Both the position numbers and the translations under genes were made by a program. Positions 1 to 6,473 of a stretch of 8,562 bases of DNA are shown piece after piece. The DNA is from JBQTIP01 sp052388025. Its GTDB lineage: Bacteria; Actinomycetota; UBA4738; HRBIN12. The stretch's first letter is position 1; each line of letters opens with the position of its first letter. The stretch lies in NCBI GenBank assembly GCA_052388025.1, contig JBQTIP010000049.1:1-8562 (forward strand), in the 5' to 3' direction. Under the pieces are notes generated by a model, which worked only from the letters and a program-made list of their open reading frames with translations, did no database searches and was not told the origin of the DNA.

Positions 1-174
1 CGCATCCCGCACGTCGCCGATCGTCATATCCACCAGGCCCGGGATGTCGCGGACGTTCTCCGTCGATCCGGTCGACAGGTCGTCGAGAATCCGAACCCGG
101 TGGCCCGCCTCGGCAAGACCCCGGGCCAGATTGGAGCCGATGAAGCCCGCGCCGCCGGTAACCAGAACGTCCAC
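1..174 (-). CDS. NAD-dependent epimerase/dehydratase (extended SDR), N-terminal part
   Basis: This is the first 58 codons of a protein that continues past the left edge. Near the start it has the nucleotide-binding signature TGGAGFIGSNL (residues 6-16), the TGxxGxxG form of extended short-chain dehydrogenases. It continues with HRVRILDDLSTG, where the acidic residues after the second strand bind the NAD(P) ribose, and with NVRDIPG and a later GDVRD stretch. This is the classic beginning of UDP-glucose 4-epimerase, dTDP-glucose 4,6-dehydratase and related nucleotide-sugar enzymes, which act in the cytoplasm. The catalytic Tyr-x-x-x-Lys lies outside the window, so epimerase and dehydratase cannot be told apart. 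I chose the GTG at 174 because the Rossmann strand begins directly after it and a purine-rich GAGAGGGG lies 7 nt upstream. It is the only gene here separated from its upstream neighbour by a real gap, so it may have its own promoter. The superfamily call is secure; the substrate is unknown. Confidence 0.9.
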   Translation of the reverse strand, partial: MDVLVTGGAGFIGSNLARGLAEAGHRVRILDDLSTGSTENVRDIPGLVDMTIGDVRDA

Positions 175-181
175 TGGGAAG

Positions 182-189
182 CCCCTCTC
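182..189 (-). promoter_or_regulatory. Ribosome binding site of the SDR gene
   Basis: On the minus strand this reads GAGAGGGG, 7 nt before the GTG at 174. It supports that GTG as the start of the SDR gene over other frames through this stretch. Confidence 0.6.
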
Positions 190-195
190 TTTGCT

Positions 196-213
196 CTACA
201 AATGTATTTGCAG
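196..213. repeat. AT-rich near-perfect palindrome, possible operator or mRNA hairpin
   Basis: The minus strand reads CTGCAAATACATTTGTAG. The 8-base arms CTGCAAAT and ATTTGTAG match as an inverted repeat with one mismatch, which would be a G-U pair in RNA, and a 2-bp centre. This is conspicuous because the surroundings are very GC-rich. It lies just upstream of the ribosome binding site and start of the SDR gene, where an operator for a dimeric regulator or a promoter-associated element would be expected. A 2-nt loop is too tight for a good RNA hairpin, so a DNA site is more likely. I could not place convincing -35 and -10 boxes around it. The function is inferred from position and symmetry only. 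Confidence 0.35.
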
Positions 214-274
214 AAGGACACCCGGCCATCCTCCGGCTGACGCAATTAGCCTATGGCGCACGACGTAGAAGCGC

Positions 275-296
275 TGCCCCGGGCCCTACCCGAGCA
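275..296 (-). terminator. Weak GC-rich hairpin downstream of the CMAH-like gene
   Basis: Beginning 4 nt after the stop codon, the minus strand carries TGCTCGGG, a TAGGG loop, then CCCGGGGCA. The arms pair over about 8 bp with one bulged base and one G-U pair. No T-run follows, so this is not a standard intrinsic terminator. It could be a poorly efficient or tract-less terminator, an mRNA-stabilising structure, or chance in GC-rich sequence. Its place directly at the 3' end of the gene chain, before the only intergenic gap, is the main support. Confidence 0.3.
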
Positions 297-300
297 TCCC

Positions 301-1860
301 TCAACCGTGTGAGGCGGCCTCGTCCACTCCCCCCACCTCGAGCGGTGGGCAGCTACCGTTGACGCACTCCCCGGTCGCCAGGTCGAACTCATAGTGGTGG
401 GCAAGGCACCGGATGACCCCGCCCGGAAGCACCTCCCCGGTGGTGAGGAGGTCGTTGCCGGCGTGCGGGCAGAACCGACCGATCGAGTAGCTCCTATCCT
501 CGGCGTGGATCGTGATCATCTCCTCGGAGGCGATAGACCGCTCGAAGTCCTCGACGGCGCTGAGCGCTTCCGGGTGCGCGAACTTGAGCAAGCCGAGCAG
601 GTGGTCGTTGTAGACGTCCGGATTGCGATAGGCCTCGAACCGAAGGGACAGGAAGAAGTCCTCCCAAGGCACGCTCCCGTCGAGCAGCGGCGGCAGCCAC
701 CGCGACGCGAAACGGTAGACGTAACCGCACCCGTCGAGTCCGTCCCGCACCGCCTCGGACCCCGGGCCGAAGTCCACCGACCACCGTCCGCCGCCGGATC
801 CCGTTATGTCGAACCCGACCGCCATCCCGATGCGGTGATCGAAGTAGGAGCTCATGCCCTTCACGCGCCCGAAGTACTCGAAGAAGGGCTCTCGGAGGGA
901 GCCGTCGGGATCCGGGTGGCGTCCCAGCACGGCATCCAGATGGGGACGTCGCCGCTCCGCATATTCCTCGAGGTAGGGACACCGATCCGCGAAGGAGAAA
1001 TCAGCCCACGCCGGGTCCGGATCTCTCATTGCGGCGTCTACGTCCCAGGCGTCCCCGGGGAGGAGCACGGGGACACCGCCCATCCCTCTACCGGCGAGCC
1101 AGTCCGCCACCTGCCGCTGATCCGGGAAGATCCCCTCGTCCATCTCGGCGTTGTGCCGCTGGATCGCGGGATCCAGGAAGCACGGCGGCCCGGCGAACGG
1201 AAGCAGGACGCGGGGCTCGACGACCTCGATGGCACGCGCCACGTAGGAGAGCTTCGAGCTGCGTTTCTGGCGGGAAAGCTCCGACTTCCGCTCCGGCGGA
1301 TACTCGTAGCACATCGGGTACCAGGAGGCCCCGGCCCCTTGGAAGGCAAAGACATCGATGACGCCCCCCACCTCGTTTCGGATTCCCCGGAACTGCACCG
1401 GGAACAGTCGCGCGTCGTTCAGGTTCAGGAGCGTCCGGCCGTCGCCGCGGATCACGATCGCCGAATCGTGGTTCATGGGCGACTGCTCGGAGACGAAGAG
1501 GACGCTGGTTCCGTCGGCGAGCTCCAGCCGCTCCCAGGGCTCCACCTCGATGATCGCGCGAGGGCCGCCCGACTCCACCTTCCTTCGAAGCACCGGCGAT
1601 GGGTAGCGAGGGATTATCACCGGGACCTCGGAGGGGAGCCTGGCAAGGAACCAGGGATCGACGTGGTCCAGATGCTCGTGGGAGATGATGACGGCGGTCG
1701 GCTCCAGCAGCGACGGCTGCTGCAGGAGATGGGAGTTGTCCGGATACTGGAACCAGGACGCCTGGAACGCGCCCTCGGGAGAGAACCAGGGATCGACGAG
1801 CACGGTCGCCCTCTTGGTTTCCACCTTCAACCCCGCGTGACCGAGAGCGGTGACCCTCAT
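301..1860 (-). CDS. MBL-fold protein with C-terminal Rieske [2Fe-2S] domain, CMAH-like
   Basis: The protein has 519 residues. Its N-terminal two thirds is a metallo-beta-lactamase fold of the UlaG/CMAH type: ALGHAGLKVE (5-14), VDPWFSP (22-28), the metal-binding motif SHEHLDH (60-66), NHD (130-132) and LNLND (145-149). A central stretch has FQGAGASWYPM (173-183) and VVEPRVLLPFAGP (213-225). A later stretch, FEAYRNPDVYNDHLLGLL (408-425), resembles the DPDIYHHLF region of vertebrate CMP-Neu5Ac hydroxylase. The C-terminus (about 447-510) is a Rieske domain with ligands C464-P-H466 and C485-L-A-H488. In animal CMAH the Rieske domain is N-terminal, so the order here is swapped. CMAH turns the N-acetyl group of CMP-Neu5Ac into N-glycolyl using O2 and electrons from cytochrome b5. 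The substrate and electron donor here are unknown, and no NeuB- or NeuA-like gene is visible. There is no signal peptide, so it is probably cytoplasmic. The start is the ATG whose first base overlaps the preceding gene's stop (ATGA), with GGAGAGG 7 nt upstream. An in-frame extension to 2016 is rejected because it lies inside the WecA-like gene. Confidence 0.88.
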   Translation of the reverse strand: MRVTALGHAGLKVETKRATVLVDPWFSPEGAFQASWFQYPDNSHLLQQPSLLEPTAVIISHEHLDHVDPWFLARLPSEVPVIIPRYPSPVLRRKVESGGPRAIIEVEPWERLELADGTSVLFVSEQSPMNHDSAIVIRGDGRTLLNLNDARLFPVQFRGIRNEVGGVIDVFAFQGAGASWYPMCYEYPPERKSELSRQKRSSKLSYVARAIEVVEPRVLLPFAGPPCFLDPAIQRHNAEMDEGIFPDQRQVADWLAGRGMGGVPVLLPGDAWDVDAAMRDPDPAWADFSFADRCPYLEEYAERRRPHLDAVLGRHPDPDGSLREPFFEYFGRVKGMSSYFDHRIGMAVGFDITGSGGGRWSVDFGPGSEAVRDGLDGCGYVYRFASRWLPPLLDGSVPWEDFFLSLRFEAYRNPDVYNDHLLGLLKFAHPEALSAVEDFERSIASEEMITIHAEDRSYSIGRFCPHAGNDLLTTGEVLPGGVIRCLAHHYEFDLATGECVNGSCPPLEVGGVDEAASHG

Positions 1861-2840
1861 CCCCGGACCTCTCCGCTCGCGCGGACCCTCCCCAGGTACA
1901 GCCACACACCCGCCAGCACGGAGCACGCGCCGACGCCGGATGCGATGGCCACCGTCCCGGGAAGCGTAGCGGCCGCGGCTGCTGTGCCGATTCCCGAGGC
2001 CAGCGCCCCGACGCACCAGATCACGAGCGTGGACCGCACGCGCCCGATCCGCCGGGCGAGCAGGTCGTAGGAGTGCTTCCGGTCCCCAGTCGCCATCGAC
2101 TCCAGCTCTTTAGATACCGCCCGCCGGACGACCGTGAAGACGACCTCGAAGGCGAGCACCCCGAGACAGACGCCGGCGGCGAGGAGGCCGCCGGCGCCGC
2201 CCAGGCTCGCCGCGTCGGCCGCGAGGACCGCCAGGCCCGCGCCGACCGCGTACGCCCCTCCGTTTCCGAGGAAGATACGGGCCGGCGGCCGGTTCCAGGC
2301 GAGGAACGCCACCAGCGATCCGGCCATTGATAGCCCGAGGCCGCCGAGGGGCGACCCGCCGAGGCTCGCCAGGAGCCCCACCAGGCCCAGGGCGGCGATC
2401 GCAGAGAGCCCTCCCGCAAGGCCGTCCTGACCGTCGAGGAGGTTGACCGCGTTGGTCGTGGCCACGACCAATAGGACGGTCGCCGCCTCGCCGAGAGGTC
2501 CCAGGGGGTCGAGCGGAAGCACGCTCGCAATCAGGGCCCCAGCGGCGATCTGGAGTCCGAGCCGAAGCGGCAGCGGCAGGGACCTGATGTCGTCCAGGAG
2601 ACCCACCGCCATCAGACCGAGGATCGCGGCCGAGACCGCGATCGGGATCGATGAGCCGAGCATGCCGAGCGCCGCGAAGGTCGCCGCCACAACGGCCACA
2701 CCGCCGAGGAACGGCACCGGCGCCTCGTGAATCTTCAGCGCCCCGGGGCTAGGACGGTCGACGAGCCCAGAAGCGAGGCCGATCCGTCGCGCCAGAGGGG
2801 TCAGCACGATTGCGACGCCGAGGGCGATCAGGGCGTGCAT
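1857..2840 (-). CDS. MraY/WecA-family polyprenyl-phosphate sugar-1-phosphate transferase
   Basis: The 327-residue polytopic membrane protein has about ten hydrophobic segments. The family moves a sugar 1-phosphate from a UDP-sugar to undecaprenyl phosphate at the inner face of the membrane, the first step of a lipid-linked glycan. Signatures in order are KIHEAPVPFLGG (36-47), GLLDDIRS (80-87) with the Mg-binding and catalytic Asp pair D83/D84, and NAVNLLDGQDGLAGG (130-144). Next comes RIFLGNGGAYAVG (188-200), and last GDRKHSYDLLARR (252-264) in place of the HIHH-type loop. Two features are unusual. The usual GDxGS loop reads GNGGA, so the expected Asp is N193 (codon AAC), and the His-rich loop keeps only H256. 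This may mark a divergent clade rather than a dead enzyme. The ATG at 2840 overlaps the upstream gene by 13 bp and has GGTGATC just before it; a GTG at 2852 would add four residues. The stop overlaps the next start by 4 bp. The family call is firm; the sugar is unknown. Confidence 0.9.
   Translation of the reverse strand: MHALIALGVAIVLTPLARRIGLASGLVDRPSPGALKIHEAPVPFLGGVAVVAATFAALGMLGSSIPIAVSAAILGLMAVGLLDDIRSLPLPLRLGLQIAAGALIASVLPLDPLGPLGEAATVLLVVATTNAVNLLDGQDGLAGGLSAIAALGLVGLLASLGGSPLGGLGLSMAGSLVAFLAWNRPPARIFLGNGGAYAVGAGLAVLAADAASLGGAGGLLAAGVCLGVLAFEVVFTVVRRAVSKELESMATGDRKHSYDLLARRIGRVRSTLVIWCVGALASGIGTAAAAATLPGTVAIASGVGACSVLAGVWLYLGRVRASGEVRG
1868..1874 (-). promoter_or_regulatory. Ribosome binding site of the CMAH-like gene
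   Basis: The minus strand reads GGAGAGG, 7 nt before the ATG at 1860, within the end of the WecA-like gene. Together with the ATGA overlap it supports the 519-residue product over the longer 571-residue reading. Confidence 0.65.
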
Positions 2841-4594
2841 CGGATCACCCACACGTTGCTCGGCGTACCTCCGTGGACGGCGATCCGCGCCGCGTGGCGG
2901 AACCCGAGGCCCTCGTAGAACCGGTTCGCGCCAACGTTGTCCGCTCCCACGACGACCTTGACCTCCTCGGCCCCCGCTTCCGCCAGGCCGGACACGATCC
3001 CGCGCGCGAGTATGCGGCCGATCCCCATGGACCGCCGGGCAGGCTCCACGGCGATCGAGAGAAGCTCGGGGTCGGGCAGCAACCCGGTCCCGGAAGGGTA
3101 GCTCGCGGTTTCCCTGACCCGGCGGAGGACCCCGCGGCGAAGGACGTGGGGCGCCGCGGCTACGGCTGCCGGGATGCCGTGGCGAACCAGGAACCGACGG
3201 TAGAACCGCCCCACCGAGCGAACGCCGGTCGCGAACCCGACCACCCCCTGGCCGTTCTCGGCCACAAGGGCAACGGCGGCGGGGTCCGCCGCCATCGCAC
3301 GGTAGAGCCTTCTCAGGAATCGACCGCCGAGCGTGGGGAGGAACGCTTCCGGCAGCGCTTCGCGGTGGATACGAGCGAGGGCGGCGGCGTCGGCTGGCCG
3401 CGCGCGGCGGATCCGAACGGTTCCATCGACGGCGGTCGGCAGCCCTCGCATTCGCAGGAGAGCTCGGGATTCCTCCACCACGGTCTGGGCGACAGGTCGC
3501 TCGTCGAACCGCTCGACGGCCCGCGCCCGTGCCGCCGCTCCCATCCGCACGCGGAGCGCCGGATCACGGAGGAGGGAAAGGATCGCCACGGCCAGACGCT
3601 TCGGATCGCGGGGCGGGACGAGGATTCCTTCGATCCCGTCTCGAGCAACCTCGCGGCATCCGCGGATGTCGGTAAGCACGAGGGGCCTTCCCATCGCGGC
3701 CGCTTCGATGGCCGACCGCGGCATACCCTCGCGCCAGGAGGGCAGGACGAAGACGTCGAGCATCGCCAGAAGGTCGCGGACGTCCTCTCGCCACCCGGTG
3801 ACCAGAACATCTCCGGCCGCCCCGGCGATCTCCTCACTCGAGATCACGTCGGACTTTTCGTCGTCGGAGCTCCCTATCGCCACGAAGCGGGCCTCCGGGA
3901 CGGCCGCCCGCACCCGCCGGGCCGCCTCGACCAGCTCGCGGAAACCCTTCTCCGCGACCAACCTTCCGACGGTCCCGACCACGAGCGCATCCTCGGAGAT
4001 GCCGAGCTCCCTTCGGAGGTCGCCGACGCGCTCGGGCGTGACCGTTGAGGGGTCGAACCTGGAAAGGTCGGTGCCGTTGCCGAGCAGCACGCTCTTCACT
4101 CGACCGAGCAGGCCGATCCTCCGTGCCCAGACAAGGTCCTCCTCGCTCTGGTACAGCTCGAGATCGCTGAAGCGCGCCGCGATCCATTCGGCCGCCAAGA
4201 CCGGAAGGCGCCTGGCCGCCGGGTCCTCCGGCGACGTGTACAACCCGTGCATCGTGTTCACGACGCACGGGACGCCCGCGAGGCGCCCGGCGATGCGCCC
4301 CATGACGCCCGGCTTGGGGTTGTGCGTGTGCACGAGGTCGAACCGCTCCCGCCTGAGGATCGCGACAAGCTCCCCGAAGGCTCGGGCGTCGGCGGCGGGG
4401 CGCCAGGCTCTCGTGGCATGGCGCCACGCTATGTGGCGGATGCGCTCGGCCTCGATATCGGTCACCCACGGGCCCGGCGCGCTGATCGCGGTTACGTCGA
4501 ACCCTTCGTCCCGCAGCCGCCGAAGCTGGCCGAGCAGCAGGAATCGGAGCGTCAGATCGACCGTCGCGACATGAGCGATCCGTGGAACCCTCAC
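2828..4594 (-). CDS. GT4 glycosyltransferase fused to a C-terminal GNAT acetyltransferase
   Basis: A single uninterrupted frame encodes 588 residues with two enzymes. Residues 1-385 are a GT-B glycosyltransferase of family GT4: RIAHVATVD at the start, VHTHNPKPGVMGR (88-100), VNTMHGLY (112-119), NGTDLSRFDP (173-182), VGTVGRLVAEKGF (206-218), and the EX7E motif E289 to E297 in REGMPRSAIE, which contacts the nucleotide-sugar donor. It resembles capsule and O-antigen sugar transferases acting on lipid-linked acceptors at the cytoplasmic face. Residues 392-588 are a GNAT domain: VRIRRARPADAAALARIH (393-410), the acetyl-CoA loop ARRSMGIGRIL (519-529, the R/Q-x-x-G-x-G/A form), and DNVGANRFYEGLGFR (552-566). 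A short linker (about 385-391) joins them. The GTG start at 4594 overlaps the deacetylase stop (GTGA) and has GGAG 6 nt upstream; upstream codons in this frame lie inside the deacetylase. The fusion suggests that glycosyl transfer and acylation act on the same sugar or intermediate, which is inference. A missed stop or frameshift between the domains is not seen. Confidence 0.92.
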   Translation of the reverse strand: MRVPRIAHVATVDLTLRFLLLGQLRRLRDEGFDVTAISAPGPWVTDIEAERIRHIAWRHATRAWRPAADARAFGELVAILRRERFDLVHTHNPKPGVMGRIAGRLAGVPCVVNTMHGLYTSPEDPAARRLPVLAAEWIAARFSDLELYQSEEDLVWARRIGLLGRVKSVLLGNGTDLSRFDPSTVTPERVGDLRRELGISEDALVVGTVGRLVAEKGFRELVEAARRVRAAVPEARFVAIGSSDDEKSDVISSEEIAGAAGDVLVTGWREDVRDLLAMLDVFVLPSWREGMPRSAIEAAAMGRPLVLTDIRGCREVARDGIEGILVPPRDPKRLAVAILSLLRDPALRVRMGAAARARAVERFDERPVAQTVVEESRALLRMRGLPTAVDGTVRIRRARPADAAALARIHREALPEAFLPTLGGRFLRRLYRAMAADPAAVALVAENGQGVVGFATGVRSVGRFYRRFLVRHGIPAAVAAAPHVLRRGVLRRVRETASYPSGTGLLPDPELLSIAVEPARRSMGIGRILARGIVSGLAEAGAEEVKVVVGADNVGANRFYEGLGFRHAARIAVHGGTPSNVWVIRCTP

Positions 4595-5376
4595 AGCCGG
4601 CTCCAGGGTCCGCGGCCGAGCGCCCTGTACGCCAGCGCCTCGCCGTCCAGGAGTCCCCGCACCTTGGCCTCGAAGAAGAGCTGCCCGTCGCTCTTCAGGA
4701 CCGGGATGCGGCCGAGACGGTATGGGTCGATCCGTCCGCGCCGGTTGGTGCTCCAAGCGTCGAGCGCGGCGGAGTCGAACAGCCGTCGGGCGACGCGATC
4801 GGCTTGCGCGGATCCGATCGCCCACGGATAGGCGAAATGCCGGCAGGCGAGTCCGAGCCGATCCTCGATCAGCTCCTTGGATCGCCGCATCTCCCCGTCC
4901 GCGGCTTCCTCGGTCGCCCGAGAGAGATCGACGTGGCCATGCGTATGCGCCCCGATCGTGACGAGGCCCGTGCCGACGGCCTCCTTGACGTGCTCCCACG
5001 TCAAGGTGTCGGGGCCGGCAGGGCCTCCCGCGTCTCCGACCAGGCTCGTGGCCAGGTAGAGGACCGCCGGCACGCGGTAGCGCACGAGCAGTGGGAGGAC
5101 CCGCTCGTGGAAGTCGCGGTATCCGTCGTCGAACGTCACCACGACTCCGCCGACGGTCGCCTCCAACGCATCGTCGAGCGTCAGCAACCGCTCGCGGCGG
5201 GCGAGGCTAGCGAGCTGGCGCTCGAGCGCACGCATCGGGAGCTCGATCTCCGCGGCCCCGTCGCCGACGCGATGGTAGAGGAGGATGCGCACGTCACCGG
5301 GGCGGCGCGCCTTGAACAGCCCGTACGGGAGGACCGCGGTTTTCACGGCCTTCCGGGCCACCGTGCTCGGCTTCAC
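4591..5376 (-). CDS. Polysaccharide deacetylase (carbohydrate esterase family 4)
   Basis: The 261-residue protein has the NodB-homology fold. It shows ILLYHRVGD (31-39), motif 1 TFDDGY (81-86) with the catalytic base and metal Asp (D83, D84), and motif 2 GAHTHGHVDLS (122-132) with the metal-binding H124-x-x-x-H128. Motif 3 is FAYPWA (161-166). The family removes N- or O-acetyl groups from sugars with a divalent metal. The N-terminus is basic, and I see no clear signal peptide or membrane anchor, unlike many secreted CE4 enzymes. It may therefore act in the cytoplasm on a lipid-linked or soluble precursor, or be exported by another route. The GTG start overlaps the stop of the O-antigen ligase-like gene (GTGA), with GAGAGG 7 nt upstream. 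Extending the frame to 6333 would run through the ligase gene and is rejected. Its stop overlaps the GT4-GNAT start by 4 bp, so the two are probably coupled. The substrate is unknown. Confidence 0.9.
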   Translation of the reverse strand: MKPSTVARKAVKTAVLPYGLFKARRPGDVRILLYHRVGDGAAEIELPMRALERQLASLARRERLLTLDDALEATVGGVVVTFDDGYRDFHERVLPLLVRYRVPAVLYLATSLVGDAGGPAGPDTLTWEHVKEAVGTGLVTIGAHTHGHVDLSRATEEAADGEMRRSKELIEDRLGLACRHFAYPWAIGSAQADRVARRLFDSAALDAWSTNRRGRIDPYRLGRIPVLKSDGQLFFEAKVRGLLDGEALAYRALGRGPWSRL

Positions 5377-6473
5377 CGCGTTTCCTCTCGAATCGGAGCG
5401 GCGTCGGATCCGCGCGACGCCTGAGCGGCCCCCAGGAGCGCGGCCGCCACGATTGGGATGGCCGGGAAATGCAGGACGTAGTCGATGCTCGCGTGGATCC
5501 CGAGCGCGGCTAGGGCCACTGCGCCGAGCGCGGTCGCCGCGTCGGGCGAGCGGCTGGACCAAAGACGGGCGAACCCCCACAGGAACAGGAGAGACAACAA
5601 AGCGAAGCCCGGGAGCCCACCCTCCGCACCCTGCTGAAGGAACTCGTTGTGCGCCCAGCGCGCGTCTCGGTCGTCGAGCGCCGTCGGGCTGGCGAGCTCG
5701 AATCCGCCCGGGCCGACGCCCGTCACCGGATCCTCCCGCATTATTACGAGCGCGTCGTGCCAGAGAGCCACCCGGCGCTCCGAGAGGGTCCGATCCACCA
5801 GTCGGTCGAGCTCGCCCGCCCGGGGGCCACCCGCGTACGCCACCCCGAGCAGGATCGTTACGATCAGCGCCAGCAGGAAAATCGATGCGCATGCGGCCAC
5901 GACCAGCCGGACGGCCCGTACGCCGCGGGTGAGCACGAGCCCTAAGGGCAGCACCACGACAAGCGTCGCGGCGGCCAGCGAGCCCCGGATGAAGGGGATC
6001 GCCGCGAACGCGATCGCGGCTGCGACTCCCAGCGCCCTCGCCGGCGTGGCGCGGGTGACGGACGCGAGCATCAGCGAGGCGCCGGCGGCCTGGACGAAGA
6101 ACGCACCCGCGGCGTTCGCGTATCCGAACGGCCCAGCCAGCGGCGCCCGGGAAAGCGCGAGAGGGGAGAGAAGAAGCAGGCTCGCAGCGGCGATCGTCAC
6201 GAGCGCGGGGACCGCCCAGCGGGCCACGCTCCCCACGAGCCGGCCGGCGATCAGCGCCGCGACCGAGGCCGCGTACAGCGCCGCGACCGGACCGGGCGCG
6301 TCTCCGGGCGACCCGGAGGACGCGAAAGTCCACAGGATCGCCGCGGCGAGCAAGGCCGCGCCGACCCCATCGAGCGCGAGCGTCCCCAAGGGCAGGGAGC
6401 GGCCCGGTGCGACGGCCGGGCTAGACGGCGGCGAGGGAGCCTGCACCGTCGCCAAGGCCGGCGCCTTCGGCAT
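5373..6473 (-). CDS. O-antigen ligase / Wzy-like polymerase family membrane protein
   Basis: The 366-residue protein is almost entirely hydrophobic helices, with a periplasmic-type loop at about 211-280. The loop and its flanks carry the Wzy_C (O-antigen ligase) pattern: RRVALWHDAL (233-242), DPVTGVGPGGFE (248-259) and WAHNEFLQQGAEGGLPG (273-289). A later HASIDYVLHFP (327-337) brings further His and Asp residues typical of the family. These enzymes join or polymerise glycans carried on undecaprenyl diphosphate at the outer face of the membrane. Sequence alone cannot separate ligase from polymerase or from protein O-glycosylating relatives. The ATG at 6473 gives a Pro/Ala-rich N-terminal tail and a 53-bp overlap with the upstream gene; GGAGG lies 12 nt before it, which is far. 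A GTG at 6446 is an alternative, so the start is less certain than the rest. The stop overlaps the deacetylase start by 4 bp. Confidence 0.85.
   Translation of the reverse strand: MPKAPALATVQAPSPPSSPAVAPGRSLPLGTLALDGVGAALLAAAILWTFASSGSPGDAPGPVAALYAASVAALIAGRLVGSVARWAVPALVTIAAASLLLLSPLALSRAPLAGPFGYANAAGAFFVQAAGASLMLASVTRATPARALGVAAAIAFAAIPFIRGSLAAATLVVVLPLGLVLTRGVRAVRLVVAACASIFLLALIVTILLGVAYAGGPRAGELDRLVDRTLSERRVALWHDALVIMREDPVTGVGPGGFELASPTALDDRDARWAHNEFLQQGAEGGLPGFALLSLLFLWGFARLWSSRSPDAATALGAVALAALGIHASIDYVLHFPAIPIVAAALLGAAQASRGSDAAPIREETR
5384..5389 (-). promoter_or_regulatory. Ribosome binding site of the polysaccharide deacetylase gene
   Basis: The minus strand reads GAGAGG, 7 nt before the GTG at 5376, inside the last codons of the O-antigen ligase-like gene. 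It decides a GTG start in a frame that stays open about 950 bases further upstream. Confidence 0.6.

Noticed and set aside
166..227. Possible short leader peptide starting at an ATG at 227 on the minus strand, preceded by GGAGG
   Set aside because: The Shine-Dalgarno-like GGAGG abuts the ATG with no spacer, and the frame runs on into the SDR gene out of frame with no attenuator-like feature. It could not be supported.
175..300. Sigma-70 type promoter for the SDR gene (TTGCGT near 241-246, TACATT near 201-206)
   Set aside because: The best -35-like and -10-like hexamers are about 32 bp apart rather than 16-18, so they do not form a promoter pair. I left the promoter uncalled.
1861..2016. N-terminal extension of the CMAH-like protein by 52 residues
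   Set aside because: The extension is Arg/Gly-rich, lies wholly within the WecA-like gene, and the MBL fold begins right at the ATG at 1860, which has a good ribosome binding site.
394..2070. Long plus-strand open frame of 558 codons
   Set aside because: It is antisense to the CMAH-like gene and the end of the WecA-like gene, both of which have clear motifs. Its translation is rich in Arg, Pro, Gly and His with no recognisable domain, as expected of a shadow frame in GC-rich DNA.
2810..4048. Plus-strand open frame of 412 codons, and another of 413 codons at 3333-4574
   Set aside because: Both lie opposite the GT4-GNAT gene, have extreme Arg/Ser/Pro composition and no domain signature. The minus-strand frame has a full set of catalytic motifs.
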